In this document: positions 1 through 9,076 of the stretch, in pieces
Position numbering within the stretch: the first letter of the stretch is position 1
How the letters are laid out: each line of letters starts with the position of its first letter
From: Sporanaerobacter acetigenes DSM 13106
GTDB lineage: Bacteria > Bacillota > Clostridia > Tissierellales > Sporanaerobacteraceae
Assembly (NCBI RefSeq): GCF_900130025.1
Contig: NZ_FQXR01000004.1
Coordinates: 263,256 to 327,255, forward strand
Direction: 5' to 3'
DNA length: 64,000 nt
The notes under the pieces: generated by a model
What the model saw: the letters and a program-made list of their open reading frames with translations, nothing else
The model's database searches: none
Told to the model about the DNA's origin: nothing
Made by a program: the position numbers and the translations under genes

Positions 1-942
1 TTCAGCTATAGTTATACCTGTATAAATACTAGCTTCTCTTGCAGCTACAGGCATATTGGATGTATTTGCTATCAAAACAGTTCTTTCCATAATAGACTTA
101 TTGGTTTTAGGATCTATAAGTTTTGGAAAATCTTCAAGAACTTCTGTCATCTCATTTCCTCTTTCCCCACAGCCAATATAAACTATAATATCTGCGTCAG
201 ACCATTTTGCCAATTGATGTTGAGTCATAGTTTTTCCTGTACCAAATCCTCCTGGAATAGCTGCTGTTCCGCCTTTAGCTATAGGAAAAAACACATCTAA
301 TACTCTTTGACCAGTGACAAGTAATCTATCTATAGGAAGTCTTTCCTTTACTGGTCGTGGACTCCTTACTGGCCATTCTTGATACATGTGAAGTGAGTGC
401 CTATCCCCATTTTCTCCTTCAACTACCGCCAACTCTTCTTCTATAGAATACATTCCACTTTTCTTCACTTGAACGATTTTCCCACCAATTCCAACAGGAA
501 CCATTACTTTATGAGTAATAAGGGAAGTTTCTTCTACAGTAGCAAAGACTTCCCCTTCTTTCACAAAATCTCCTATATCAATTAAAATATTCGTAGACCA
601 CAATTTTTCTTCATCAAGAGAAATAAGACCAATTCCTTCTGGTATAAAACTTCCAAACTCATCATTCATCTTTTTTAGAGGTCTTTCTATACCATCAAAT
701 ATATTTTGAAGAATTCCTGGACCTAATTTCAAGCTCAAAGGCTTCCCTGTAGAATATATAGTCTCTCCTTTTTTTAACCCTTCGGTTTCCTCATACACCT
801 GTATGATGCCGTGATTTCCTTCTATTGAAATAACTTCACCTATAAGCTTTTTTTCCCCAACCAATACCATTTCTCTCATCTTAAATCCCGACATCTCTTC
901 TCCTCTGATGACAGGACCATTTATCATATTCACCTTACCCAT
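1..942 (-). CDS. atpA: V-type ATP synthase subunit A (catalytic), N-terminal 314 residues
   Basis: Catalytic nucleotide-binding subunit of the V/A-type ATP synthase. The frame runs from ATG at 942 to the window edge with no stop, so the C-terminal part lies outside. The translation begins MGKVNMINGPVIRGEEM, has the beta-barrel and the long non-homologous insert typical of A subunits, then the Walker A motif GGFGTGKT and the family signatures IGCGERGNEM and NMPVAAREASIYTGITIAE near the cut. The start lies 4 bases after the subunit E stop, consistent with translation in one operon. Full-length family members are about 590 residues, so slightly over half is present. Identity is certain; only the missing end is unknown. 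Confidence 0.96.
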   Translation of the reverse strand, partial: MGKVNMINGPVIRGEEMSGFKMREMVLVGEKKLIGEVISIEGNHGIIQVYEETEGLKKGETIYSTGKPLSLKLGPGILQNIFDGIERPLKKMNDEFGSFIPEGIGLISLDEEKLWSTNILIDIGDFVKEGEVFATVEETSLITHKVMVPVGIGGKIVQVKKSGMYSIEEELAVVEGENGDRHSLHMYQEWPVRSPRPVKERLPIDRLLVTGQRVLDVFFPIAKGGTAAIPGGFGTGKTMTQHQLAKWSDADIIVYIGCGERGNEMTEVLEDFPKLIDPKTNKSIMERTVLIANTSNMPVAAREASIYTGITIAE

Positions 943-946
943 TATA

Positions 947-1576
947 TCAGTCAAGTATATCACCTGCTTTTTCTAATGTCTCATACAACTTTTCTCCAAC
1001 CAAGTATTTATTTTCTTCTATCTTTATCTTAAAAGTCTCATCTATTAAATAAGTTTTATCTTCATCAAAAATCAGAAATCCCCCAACTATATTTTCATTT
1101 GCTTCTTTAAATGTAATCTTTATATTTAACTTATTTGCCAAGTTTATGATACTATCACCATACTTTTTATTGTCTTCTAACTTTAAATAAAGTACTATAT
1201 TTTTTCCTTCTACTTCATTCAATATACTTTCCAATTCTCTCAACAAGTAATTTTCATACTCTTTAGAACAAACAAAAACCTTGCTTTTTTCTTTTATACT
1301 TAAAAGTAGATCCTCTAGTAATTCTTCTTTTTTTCTAAATATCTTCTGCCTAGTTTCTACTATGGCTTGAGATATTTTTTGTTCCTTCATAATTTTCCCA
1401 CTTTTTTTCTTTTTCTCAATCATTTCATCTCTTTTAAGAGAAACTTTATTTTTATGCTCATCTAAAGCAATTTTATTTTTTTCTTCGATTTCATCAAGAA
1501 TCTTTTCAAAACTTTCTTTTTCTCTTTCCAAAACCATTTTATAAAATATATTTAACTTATCTTCTACTGTAATCAA
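947..1576 (-). CDS. atpE: V-type ATP synthase subunit E (peripheral stalk)
   Basis: 209 residues. The N-terminal 90 residues are a long Lys/Glu-rich helix (EKESFEKILDEIEEKNK and onward), followed by a compact alpha/beta C-terminal domain containing ENIVGGFLIFDEDKTYLID, which matches the conserved GGxxL region of NtpE/VatE. It forms the peripheral stalk with the G/H subunit and clamps the A3B3 head. The start is a TTG at 1576, preceded by GAGGTGATGAAC; a nearby ATG is out of frame. It sits between F and A, which differs from the more common I-K-E-C-F-A order. Confidence 0.9.
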   Translation of the reverse strand: MITVEDKLNIFYKMVLEREKESFEKILDEIEEKNKIALDEHKNKVSLKRDEMIEKKKKSGKIMKEQKISQAIVETRQKIFRKKEELLEDLLLSIKEKSKVFVCSKEYENYLLRELESILNEVEGKNIVLYLKLEDNKKYGDSIINLANKLNIKITFKEANENIVGGFLIFDEDKTYLIDETFKIKIEENKYLVGEKLYETLEKAGDILD

Positions 1577-1587
1577 AGTTCATCACC

Positions 1588-1893
1588 TCAAATTTTAATA
1601 CCTATGGATTCTCTTATATATTTAGTGATAAAATCTTTTTCCCTAATTCCATGTCTATCCGGGATAGTCACTATAAGTGGAATACTTTCTTTTAATTTTA
1701 TCTTGAACACTTCTTCTTTGACTTCGTTTAACACATTTTCTGTTAAAAGTATTATGCCTATTTCCTTATTTGCTGTTACCTTTTGTAGTTCTCTTAATAT
1801 ATCTTCTCTTTCTTTTGCCACAACTCCAGCTATTCCAGCTAATCTCATACCTACTAGAGTATCTTTGCTATCACTTATCAAAAAAGACTTCAT
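1588..1893 (-). CDS. atpF: V-type ATP synthase subunit F
   Basis: 101 residues, the usual size for NtpG/VatF. The N-terminus MKSFLISDSKDTLVGMRLAG and the internal IGIILLTENV followed by IPLIVTIPDRHG match the Rossmann-like F subunit, which binds the central stalk and affects coupling. ATG start at 1893, three bases after the K subunit stop. It is part of the continuous minus-strand operon. Confidence 0.9.
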   Translation of the reverse strand: MKSFLISDSKDTLVGMRLAGIAGVVAKEREDILRELQKVTANKEIGIILLTENVLNEVKEEVFKIKLKESIPLIVTIPDRHGIREKDFITKYIRESIGIKI

Positions 1894-1895
1894 GA

Positions 1896-2318
1896 CTATA
1901 ATCTCCCCAATATAAGTATTGAAACTATAAGACCATATATAGCAATACCTTCAGCTAATCCGACAAATATAAGGGTTTTCCCCAATATTTGAGGCTCTTC
2001 GGAGACTGCTCCCAATGCTGATGAACCTACTACACCTACTGCATAACCTGCACCAATAGTTGCTAATCCTGTTGAAAGGGCAGCCGCTATAAATCCTAAT
2101 CCTGAAGCAGCTTGTGGACTAGCAATTTCTGCCCGTGAAAAATTTGGGACTAGTAGAATTATAGCCGAAACTAATAGCGGTATAAAAGCGTATAAATTAA
2201 ACCTAAGTACCTTTTTAAGCTTTTTCTTATTTGTATCTGTCCCCTTATCTAAAAAATATACTCCCGCTCCAATAGTCATTAAAACCAAAATTATAGTTGA
2301 TACCATTATAAAATTCAT
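1896..2318 (-). CDS. atpK: V-type ATP synthase subunit K (membrane rotor, proteolipid)
   Basis: Membrane rotor subunit that carries the translocated ion. I start it at the second ATG (2318) because AGGAGGA lies directly upstream. That gives 140 residues (MNFIMVSTIILVLMTIGAGV). It has four hydrophobic segments, but only the C-terminal hairpin looks like a canonical proteolipid: GLGFIAAALSTGLATIGAGYA, then GLAEGIAIYGLIVSILIL with the ion-binding Glu. The N-terminal pair is divergent, separated by a Lys-rich loop (DTNKKKLKKVLRF), and has no obvious carboxylate. One ion site per four helices is expected for V-type K rings. Ion specificity (Na+ or H+) cannot be assigned from this alone. Confidence 0.9.
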   Translation of the reverse strand: MNFIMVSTIILVLMTIGAGVYFLDKGTDTNKKKLKKVLRFNLYAFIPLLVSAIILLVPNFSRAEIASPQAASGLGFIAAALSTGLATIGAGYAVGVVGSSALGAVSEEPQILGKTLIFVGLAEGIAIYGLIVSILILGRL

Positions 2319-2332
2319 TTTTTCTCCTCCTA

Positions 2333-4285
2333 TCATTGAAATCTTATTGGCTTAAATTCAATACCTTCCCCTTCATAATACCTGCTAAACAATTCATAAT
2401 ATTCAAGTCTCAATCCTTGAATAAAAACTATCAATCCTTCAAGACCAATTATGATGACATTTCCTAAAAGTAAAACTATTATATTGCCTACCTGTGTTCC
2501 TATCATTTTGCCTATAGTCTGAAAAGCTATAAATAGCCCTACGTGAGTAAGAGCAAATGCTCCAACCCTTATGAAGGAAACTGTACCACTAAGCATACTT
2601 AAAAGAGTTTCCAGTATAGAAAAACCACTTTCAATATAATAGCTTGAAACATCTTCATCATAAAGAGGTCTTTTCTTCAAAAGAATATTAGAAAGAGGTT
2701 CTTTAAAAACCATAAGCCCTATAAAAACTACAGACAATATGCCTCCAAGTTTCCTAGGAATAATCGTTTTATTTAAAAGTTTTCCTCCTAAAAGGGAAAG
2801 TAACAATATATAAAACGCAAAACCTACAACTCCATTTTTACCAAATAATCCCTCTTTCAAATTCTTTCTCTTTATACTATTTAAAATACTGTATACATAA
2901 CTTATAAATATAAGAAATATTCCTATAATTACTGCACTTTTCAAAATTGTATTTATGTTTTCAAAAGGTCGAATTAAAAGGGCCGGAATCACGTTTTCAA
3001 ATCCAAAAAACGCCCCATAAAGTACTCCAAAAATCATTGAACTTAATCCAAGTCTTATAAGTATCTGCCCAAATACTTTCTTGTCTTGTTTCTTTGAAAG
3101 TAAAAGCCCGCCAATCAACAATATCATTCCCTGACCTAAATCTCCAAACATAGCACCAAATAAAAACATATAAGTAATACTTAAAAACGGTGTTGGATCC
3201 AATTCATTATAGGATGGTATCCCATACATATTCACTAATGTTTCAAATGGTTTAAATAATTTGTTGTTTCTCAACTTCGTAGGAGTTTTCATCTTATGCA
3301 TTCCATTTTCTGCATTAAATATAACTAACAATCCTTCATAATTAGATAAAATATCTTCTATTTCATTCCTATCCACATCTGGAATCCAAGCAGAAAGATA
3401 AAAGAAATTGTTAGAGCAGGCCATCTGTTCTTTAGCTTGTTTTATTTTTTCTGCTACATAAACTTTCCCTAAAAAACACTCAACCTCTTCTAAAGAATCC
3501 TTCTTAAATTTGTTCAAAAAATCTTCTAATTCCTTCATCCTATTTGCAATTTCGCTTCTTTTTCTTTCAATACTTTTTAATATTTCTTCTGGGGTCCCTG
3601 AAAAATATTCAGGAATATCTATATTTTTAAAATTTAAAGATCTTAAAACCCTCTCACATTCTTCTCTTACATTATTAGGATATATGATTAAATAAACTTC
3701 TCCATTTTCACTACTACCTGTATGAAATACTGCTGCTAATATATTTTCATAATTTTTTCTAAGTTTTAACCTGTCTTCTTTAGAAAGCACACCGAAAGTA
3801 TAGCTAAAATATTCCAATTTTCTCAAATCTTCAATATTTACATTTACATCTTTTATATAAATAAAATTTTTATAAAATTCATCTATATGATTTATTTCCT
3901 CTTTTGCAGAATTGAATTCCCCGTAGAGCTTTGTCAATTTATCATATATAGTGTGAAAAGACTCAATTGATTCGTCTAAATTATATTTTTCATTCAAACA
4001 ATTCATATTTGGAAGTAATTTCTCACCATATATGCTCTTCAGTTCATTTATTTTCTCTGAGCAATCTTCACAATACTCTCTATTTGTAAAAGATGTAATA
4101 GAATTTAATTCTATAGCCTTTTCTACATTCTTAGCCTCTACATTGAACATAAAACTGTTTTCTTCTATTTGTTTTAGAGAGTTTACAAGGCTTACTTTCC
4201 CTGAAAGAATCAAATCTTTTACCACATTGTCAACTTCATTTATATTTCCTACAACATTCAGCATAGACATTTTTTCAACTGCCAT
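2333..4285 (-). CDS. atpI: V-type ATP synthase subunit I (membrane stator, subunit a homologue)
   Basis: 650 residues, the usual NtpI length. The N-terminal ~350 residues are a soluble, coiled-coil-rich arm (start MAVEKMSMLNVVGNINEVDN). The C-terminal half has seven to eight membrane segments and contains the family hallmarks FGAMFGDLGQGMILLIGGL and RVGAFALTHVGLFIAF. The latter helix carries the essential Arg that interacts with the rotor carboxylate. The start codon overlaps the subunit C stop (TAATG). Together with K it forms the ion path. Confidence 0.95.
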   Translation of the reverse strand: MAVEKMSMLNVVGNINEVDNVVKDLILSGKVSLVNSLKQIEENSFMFNVEAKNVEKAIELNSITSFTNREYCEDCSEKINELKSIYGEKLLPNMNCLNEKYNLDESIESFHTIYDKLTKLYGEFNSAKEEINHIDEFYKNFIYIKDVNVNIEDLRKLEYFSYTFGVLSKEDRLKLRKNYENILAAVFHTGSSENGEVYLIIYPNNVREECERVLRSLNFKNIDIPEYFSGTPEEILKSIERKRSEIANRMKELEDFLNKFKKDSLEEVECFLGKVYVAEKIKQAKEQMACSNNFFYLSAWIPDVDRNEIEDILSNYEGLLVIFNAENGMHKMKTPTKLRNNKLFKPFETLVNMYGIPSYNELDPTPFLSITYMFLFGAMFGDLGQGMILLIGGLLLSKKQDKKVFGQILIRLGLSSMIFGVLYGAFFGFENVIPALLIRPFENINTILKSAVIIGIFLIFISYVYSILNSIKRKNLKEGLFGKNGVVGFAFYILLLSLLGGKLLNKTIIPRKLGGILSVVFIGLMVFKEPLSNILLKKRPLYDEDVSSYYIESGFSILETLLSMLSGTVSFIRVGAFALTHVGLFIAFQTIGKMIGTQVGNIIVLLLGNVIIIGLEGLIVFIQGLRLEYYELFSRYYEGEGIEFKPIRFQ

Positions 4286-5343
4286 TAGATATCACTTCCT
4301 TCGATTTTCCTTACAAGATACTTTTTCCCCTCATCTAAATTAAGTCCATATCTTATAGCTTCTATGGTTGAATAAAGATCCCTTATTTCATATTCTAAAA
4401 GATGAATATAGGCCATAGACACTGTAATATTCATTTTCCCCTTCCTATATAGTTCTATAAACTGAAAATAAATATATCTTTCAATTCTTCTTTCCATGAA
4501 CAAATCTACATCTTGTTCAGTATCAAATAAAAAATTGTATTTTGAATTGAGCACTTTTTCTACAAATTCATCTTCCTCAGAATAGCAATATTCTTTTATA
4601 TCACTGTAATTGTATTCATGACCACCTTCAATAGTATAATTTATCAGTTCTTCTGGAACTAATTGATAATATTTAATTCCCCTGTATATCCATTCTAAAT
4701 TAAGTAAATCAATATTTTTCCCAAGAAAGTCTTGAAACAGTTTCAAATCTTCTTCATCTAATTTTAATCCTTGCTTCTTGATAATTTCAAAATAAAGCCT
4801 ATCTAAATTCATCTCCATATAAAACAATAGTCTTCTATTTTCCTCATTTAAATAAGGCTTTAATATTTGATAATATGGTGTATCATTTAAGTTTTCAACA
4901 AACTCTTCAATATTTTTAGAATTAGATAATTTTTTATAATCCAAAGTTCCATGTTTCACAGGATATGCAGTGTGATCTACTATATTTTCTATATCTTCAC
5001 CTCTTGAAATAACCCTTAAATAGATTTTCAAGTCCTCTATGTCGTATCTCATGAATATTACTTTAAATAGCCTTTTATATTCTCCAGTAAAATAATGAAA
5101 AAGCTTTTCATATTGAAAAATCATATACTTTTTAATCAACTGCTCTAATTCTCTTCTATGAATATTCTTTATATTTACATCTTCTAAAATCATTTTATAA
5201 TTTGTATGCTCTTTTAAGTAAGAAGCAATTTCTTCTATAGATTTGCATCTAAAGAGATTTATAAAATCTTCATCTGTAAGAAGATTTCTGCTTAGTGCTC
5301 TTATTTTAGTATTTATTGCTGCAAATCTTCTTTCATTTCCCAT
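4285..5343 (-). CDS. atpC: V-type ATP synthase subunit C (rotor adaptor)
   Basis: 352 residues, all helical. It starts MGNERRFAAINTKIRALSRN, which resembles the AC39/NtpC start containing a Y/F-A-x-x-x-x-R-x-x motif, and ends with EAIRYGLNLDEGKKYLVR, typical of the family. It is the socket linking the central stalk to the K ring. ATG start at 5343 with a short gap to the upstream stalk subunit; the stop overlaps the subunit I start. Confidence 0.9.
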   Translation of the reverse strand: MGNERRFAAINTKIRALSRNLLTDEDFINLFRCKSIEEIASYLKEHTNYKMILEDVNIKNIHRRELEQLIKKYMIFQYEKLFHYFTGEYKRLFKVIFMRYDIEDLKIYLRVISRGEDIENIVDHTAYPVKHGTLDYKKLSNSKNIEEFVENLNDTPYYQILKPYLNEENRRLLFYMEMNLDRLYFEIIKKQGLKLDEEDLKLFQDFLGKNIDLLNLEWIYRGIKYYQLVPEELINYTIEGGHEYNYSDIKEYCYSEEDEFVEKVLNSKYNFLFDTEQDVDLFMERRIERYIYFQFIELYRKGKMNITVSMAYIHLLEYEIRDLYSTIEAIRYGLNLDEGKKYLVRKIEGSDI

Positions 5344-5355
5344 AATTTCAACTCC

Positions 5356-5679
5356 TTACTTTCTAATAGCAAATATTTGTGTAAAAAGTTCCTCTTCTAA
5401 TTTCCCTTTTTCATTTTCATAAATCTTTTCAATTTCCTCACATATAGAGTCTCCCTTGTCTACAATCTTTTTTACTTCTACTTCGCCTTCATCTGCAATA
5501 CTTTTATAAATATACTCGCTTTCTTTTTTAGCATTTTCTATAATGTCTACTTCTATATTAGTCATTTCTTCTTTTAATTTTTTCTCATTTTCCTTTTTTA
5601 TCTCTTCTGTCTTTTTTTTAATTTTTAAAGCATCTTTATCAATTTTAATTATCCTATTTATTATGTTTTCCACTTTCAT
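5356..5679 (-). CDS. V-type ATP synthase subunit G/H-like (stalk coiled coil)
   Basis: About 107 residues, almost entirely a charged coiled coil (KIKKKTEEIKKENEKKLKEE, then repeated Glu/Lys heptads). First gene of the V-ATPase operon. Its length, composition and position match the AhaH/VatG peripheral stalk partner of subunit E. Start choice is uncertain: GAGGTG sits immediately before ATG 5679, while a GTG at 5673 has better spacing. Low-complexity sequence limits the family call, but the operon position supports it well. Confidence 0.75.
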   Translation of the reverse strand: MKVENIINRIIKIDKDALKIKKKTEEIKKENEKKLKEEMTNIEVDIIENAKKESEYIYKSIADEGEVEVKKIVDKGDSICEEIEKIYENEKGKLEEELFTQIFAIRK

Positions 5680-5696
5680 CACCTCACGAATAACTA

Positions 5697-5702
5697 ATTA
5701 TA
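5697..5702 (-). promoter_or_regulatory. candidate -10 element of the V-ATPase operon
   Basis: TATAAT on the minus strand in the only AT-rich gap upstream of the first stalk gene. No good -35 is visible at 17 bp; TTACAA lies at 15 bp. The rest of 5683-5852 is AT-rich and shows no gene or structured RNA that I can recognise. Confidence 0.3.
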
Positions 5703-5852
5703 CTCTTAATATAATTGTTGTAAAATTACATTTTATGTATTAATTAACCTCTATAAAGGATTTTATACCAATTAATCTTATTCTTTGAAATAAAATATAT
5801 ATTATTGCAATAAATCTTCAATTATCAAAATGAATTGCAATTTCTTATTTTT

Positions 5853-5884
5853 AGAAAAAAAAATACCCTCTTTCGAGGGTATTT
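5853..5884 (-). terminator. intrinsic terminator after iorB
   Basis: Stem AAATACCCTC / GAGGGTATTT with a 4-base loop at 5861-5884, followed on the minus strand by a run of eight or more T. It lies just after the iorB stop. Confidence 0.85.
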
Positions 5885-5889
5885 CAAAA

Positions 5890-6459
5890 CTAAAGATTCA
5901 TTCCGTTTTCAAATGCTTTGATATTTATCTCATGAACTCTTTCAGGTAAATTTTCTTTAATAAGTTTTATCCAGTCTATGTTTTCAAGTTCCAAGGCCTT
6001 TACAAGACAACCTAGCATTACAATATTTTGAGTTTTTATTTCTCCTAAATCTTCTGCTACCTTTCTTGCATTGACAACTTTTACATTTTCAACTTCCTTT
6101 TCCAATGCTTCTATGACCCCATCTGGATATTTTTCTTTGCCAGTAAGCACTGGCAGTGGATACATTTCTACGTCATTAACTATAAGTCTTCCACCTTTTT
6201 TTAGTTGATTTAAATATCTTGCAGCTTCTACCTTTTCAAAGGCTATCATGACATCTGCTTCGCCTTCTCCGATAGATGGTGAATATACTTTTTCCCCAAA
6301 TCTTATTTGAGTAGTTACACTTCCTCCTCTTTGAGCCATACCATGAATTTCTGACATTTTCACATCATAGCCTTCATTTATCAGACCTTGAGAAAGAATT
6401 TTTGATACCAATATAGTTCCTTGCCCACCAACTCCTACCAACAATAAACTCTTAACCAT
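5890..6459 (-). CDS. iorB: indolepyruvate:ferredoxin oxidoreductase, beta subunit
   Basis: 189 residues from ATG 6459. Starts MVKSLLLVGVGGQGTILVSK, the gamma-type 2-oxoacid oxidoreductase domain with GVGGQG, and continues SEIHGMAQRGGSV, a family signature. With IorA it oxidatively decarboxylates aryl-pyruvates from aromatic amino acid transamination to aryl-acetyl-CoA, reducing ferredoxin. I prefer ATG 6459 to the upstream GTG because AGGTGA at the end of iorA then has proper spacing. Translationally coupled to iorA. Confidence 0.92.
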   Translation of the reverse strand: MVKSLLLVGVGGQGTILVSKILSQGLINEGYDVKMSEIHGMAQRGGSVTTQIRFGEKVYSPSIGEGEADVMIAFEKVEAARYLNQLKKGGRLIVNDVEMYPLPVLTGKEKYPDGVIEALEKEVENVKVVNARKVAEDLGEIKTQNIVMLGCLVKALELENIDWIKLIKENLPERVHEINIKAFENGMNL

Positions 6460-6460
6460 A

Positions 6461-8224
6461 TTATTCACCTACCCTTTCTATAGCATCAAATGGACAAACT
6501 TGCTTACAAATAGTACATCCATTGCAAAGGGATTTGTCTATGCTCACTACATTGTCCTTCACAGATATAGCTGGACAACCGATCTTTAGACAAGTCTTAC
6601 ACTTTTTACATTTTTCTTGATTTACTTCACAATACATATCTTTTCTTCTTCTTTGAACTTCCTTGATAAGTGCACAAGGTTGTTTTGTAATGATAACAAA
6701 AGGTTCTGTAGCCTCATAAGCATCCTTTACAGCAGCATTTGTTTGTTCTAAATTGTAAGGATCTACCACCCTTATGTTCTCTTCTTTTATACCTACAGCT
6801 TTAACTATGGATTCAATATCTACTATTTGAGTAGGATCTCCCATCAAAGTCTTTCCTGTTCCTGGATTTTGTTGGTGTCCAGTCATAGCTGTAATTCTAT
6901 TGTCAAGTATTACCATTACCATGTTTGTCTTGTTATAAACTGCATTTACAAGACCAGTCATTCCTGAATGGAAGAAAGTTGAATCTCCGACAAATCCAAA
7001 TACCTTTTTATCTCTTCCTGCTATCTTAAAGGCCTTCTCAAATCCCAATCCTGCACTTATTCCTGCACCCATACAGATAACTGTATCTCCAACATTTAAT
7101 GGTGGTGCCATACCAAGAGTATAGCAGCCTATATCACTTGTAACTACTACATCCTTAAGTTTGCTTACAGCATAGAACATTCCCCTGTGAGGACATCCAG
7201 CACAAAGAGCAGGTGGTCTAGAAGGAACTTGTACATCTGCATGATAAGTTTCTCTTTTCTCTTCTTTAACTAGTGCCTTTCTAATAATATCTGGGCTCAA
7301 TTCCCAACATATTGGAATAAAGTCTTTTCCTATACACTCTATTCCAAGTGCTTTTACAGTATTTTCAATATATGGTTCGTTTTCTTCTATTACATATAAT
7401 TTATCTACAGCTTTTGCAAATTTAACTATCATTTCCTCTGGAAGTGGATAACTAAATCCTATCTTTAGATAAGATGCATTGTCTCCAAATACTTCTTTTG
7501 CGTGCAAATAGGAAATTCCACTTGTTATAATTCCTATTTTTTTATCTCCCCATTCAATTCTATTTAAAGGAGTATTGTTTGAATACTGTCTCAATCTTGG
7601 AAGTCTTTCAGTTTCTATCTCCATATGTTTTGTTTTAGAGTTTGCAGGTACCATGATATATTTCTTTATATTTTTTACATATTCTTTAACTTCTACTTCT
7701 TGTCTTTCGCCAAGTTCTACCAATCCCTTGCTATGACATACCCTAGTAGTCACTCTAAATAATACTGGCGTATCAAAAGTCTCGCTTATTTCAAAAGCAT
7801 ATTTCATAAAATCTTTACACTCTTGACTGTCTGATGGCTCTAACATAGCTACTTTTGCATGAGGAGCATATAATCTATTGTCTTGTTCATTTTGAGAGCT
7901 ATGAAGTCCTGGTTCGTCTGCAGTCACTACAACAAGGCCTCCATTTACTCCTTCATAAGCCATTGTGAAAAGTGGATCTGCTGCTACATTTAGTCCTACA
8001 TGTTTCATAGTCACCATTGACCTAGCTCCGCCTATCGAAGCACCACTTGCTACTTCTAATGCTACTTTTTCATTCGTCGACCATTCTGAGTATATTTCTT
8101 TGTATGTGGAAACGTTTTCTAATATTTCAGTACTAGGAGTTCCTGGATAAGCACAAGCTACTTGGCACCCTGCTTCATAGGCACCTCTTGCAATAGCTTC
8201 ATTGCCTGTTAAAAGCTTTTTCAT
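6461..8224 (-). CDS. iorA: indolepyruvate:ferredoxin oxidoreductase, alpha subunit
   Basis: 587 residues. The N-terminal pyrimidine-binding domain starts MKKLLTGNEAIARGAYEAG. The TPP-binding domain follows with CAGCPHRGMF, SDIGCYTLG and GDSTFFHSGMTGL. The last 55 residues hold a 2x[4Fe-4S] ferredoxin domain (CKKCKTCLKIGC and CNGCTICKQVC). This is the complete IorA architecture. The complex is oxygen-sensitive and cytosolic, and typical of amino-acid-fermenting anaerobes. GGGGGA precedes the ATG. The 8225-8380 stretch upstream is AT-rich with a plausible TATAAT but no other recognised element. Confidence 0.95.
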   Translation of the reverse strand: MKKLLTGNEAIARGAYEAGCQVACAYPGTPSTEILENVSTYKEIYSEWSTNEKVALEVASGASIGGARSMVTMKHVGLNVAADPLFTMAYEGVNGGLVVVTADEPGLHSSQNEQDNRLYAPHAKVAMLEPSDSQECKDFMKYAFEISETFDTPVLFRVTTRVCHSKGLVELGERQEVEVKEYVKNIKKYIMVPANSKTKHMEIETERLPRLRQYSNNTPLNRIEWGDKKIGIITSGISYLHAKEVFGDNASYLKIGFSYPLPEEMIVKFAKAVDKLYVIEENEPYIENTVKALGIECIGKDFIPICWELSPDIIRKALVKEEKRETYHADVQVPSRPPALCAGCPHRGMFYAVSKLKDVVVTSDIGCYTLGMAPPLNVGDTVICMGAGISAGLGFEKAFKIAGRDKKVFGFVGDSTFFHSGMTGLVNAVYNKTNMVMVILDNRITAMTGHQQNPGTGKTLMGDPTQIVDIESIVKAVGIKEENIRVVDPYNLEQTNAAVKDAYEATEPFVIITKQPCALIKEVQRRRKDMYCEVNQEKCKKCKTCLKIGCPAISVKDNVVSIDKSLCNGCTICKQVCPFDAIERVGE

Positions 8225-8380
8225 ATACTTTCCCCCTATCTATATATATACTTCTTATTCTATTATAACAAATATAACTTAAGAATTGAAAAAATATGAA
8301 GAATATTTAACATAGTTGTAAAACATAATAAAAAAGGCTTCTAATAGAAAATTAGAACTTTCCTATGAACTATAGAACAT

Positions 8381-8428
8381 TGAATAAATAAAAGGTAGGT
8401 GTTTATGCACCTACCCTTTATTTATTCA
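8381..8428. terminator. long inverted repeat, terminator of the hsp20 gene
   Basis: AGGTAGGTG / CACCTACCC stem with a 6-base loop, extended on both sides by complementary TGAATAAATAAA / TTTATTTATTCA arms. The hsp20 stop codon is inside the outer arm. A T-rich flank exists on both strands, so it may work in both directions. Confidence 0.7.
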
Positions 8429-8889
8429 ATGGGGATTTGATTGTTTTTAGGTGAACTATGTTCTGCTTTAGGTAATTTTACAGTAAGAATTCCATCTTCA
8501 AATTTAGCCTTTACATTGTCTTGTTCTATATCATCTACATAAAAACTTCTACACATACTGCCAAAATGTCTTTCTCTTCTAATATAGTTTTCTTTTTTCT
8601 CTTCTACTTCTTCTTTCCTTTCTACTGAAATTGTCAACATGTCATCTTTAAGTTCTAGTTTTATATCTTCTTTGCTTACTCCTGGAAGTTCTGCTTCCAA
8701 TATATATTCATTGTCATTTTCAGCTATGTCTACCCTAATTCCACTATTATCCATAGGGAAATACTTTGGAAACCCTGAATCAGTGTAAAAATCCCCTAAC
8801 ATCACATCAAACATTTTGTCAAAATTCCAAGGTTCCCTAATCATATCTAAATCTCTTCTGCCTCTTCTATATGGAGTCAAGCCAAACAT
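8422..8889 (-). CDS. Hsp20 / alpha-crystallin family small heat-shock protein
   Basis: 155 residues. The N-terminal arm (MFGLTPYRRGRRDLDMIREP) is typical of clostridial Hsp18. The alpha-crystallin domain spans about residues 48-142 and contains YILEAELPGVSKEDIKLEL and the conserved FEDGILTVKLPK. The C-terminal tail ends with the IPIE motif (I-x-I) used in oligomer assembly. It acts as an ATP-independent holdase. A CtsR-type operator lies just upstream. Single-gene unit with its own terminator. Confidence 0.92.
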   Translation of the reverse strand: MFGLTPYRRGRRDLDMIREPWNFDKMFDVMLGDFYTDSGFPKYFPMDNSGIRVDIAENDNEYILEAELPGVSKEDIKLELKDDMLTISVERKEEVEEKKENYIRRERHFGSMCRSFYVDDIEQDNVKAKFEDGILTVKLPKAEHSSPKNNQIPIE

Positions 8890-8923
8890 AGTATCGCCTC
8901 CTAATATTTTTTATTTATTTGAC

Positions 8924-8940
8924 TTTGACTTTCTTTGACC
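8924..8940 (-). promoter_or_regulatory. CtsR operator upstream of hsp20
   Basis: The minus strand reads GGTCAAAGAAAGTCAAA, an exact match to the CtsR heptad repeat RGTCAAA-NAN-RGTCAAA. It lies 35 bp upstream of the start codon, just after a possible promoter (TTGAAT, 17 bp, TAAAGT). CtsR is the class III heat-shock repressor in Firmicutes; ctsR itself is not in the window. Confidence 0.8.
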
Positions 8941-9076
8941 TTCTATTTATACTTTATCATCTACTTTTTATATATTCAAGTATTGATAAAAGGTGATTTT
9001 ATGTGATGATGCCTATTAACCAAATTTATTTGAATATTTCTCCATTTTTCTCATTCTTTCTTCACATATCTGCTTT

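Noticed and set aside
1604..1915. Open reading frame opposite the V-ATPase F subunit
   Set aside because: Exact antisense of a conserved gene without ribosome binding site; the same holds for the many other antisense frames in this AT-rich window, including those at 42479-42967 and 59530-60126.
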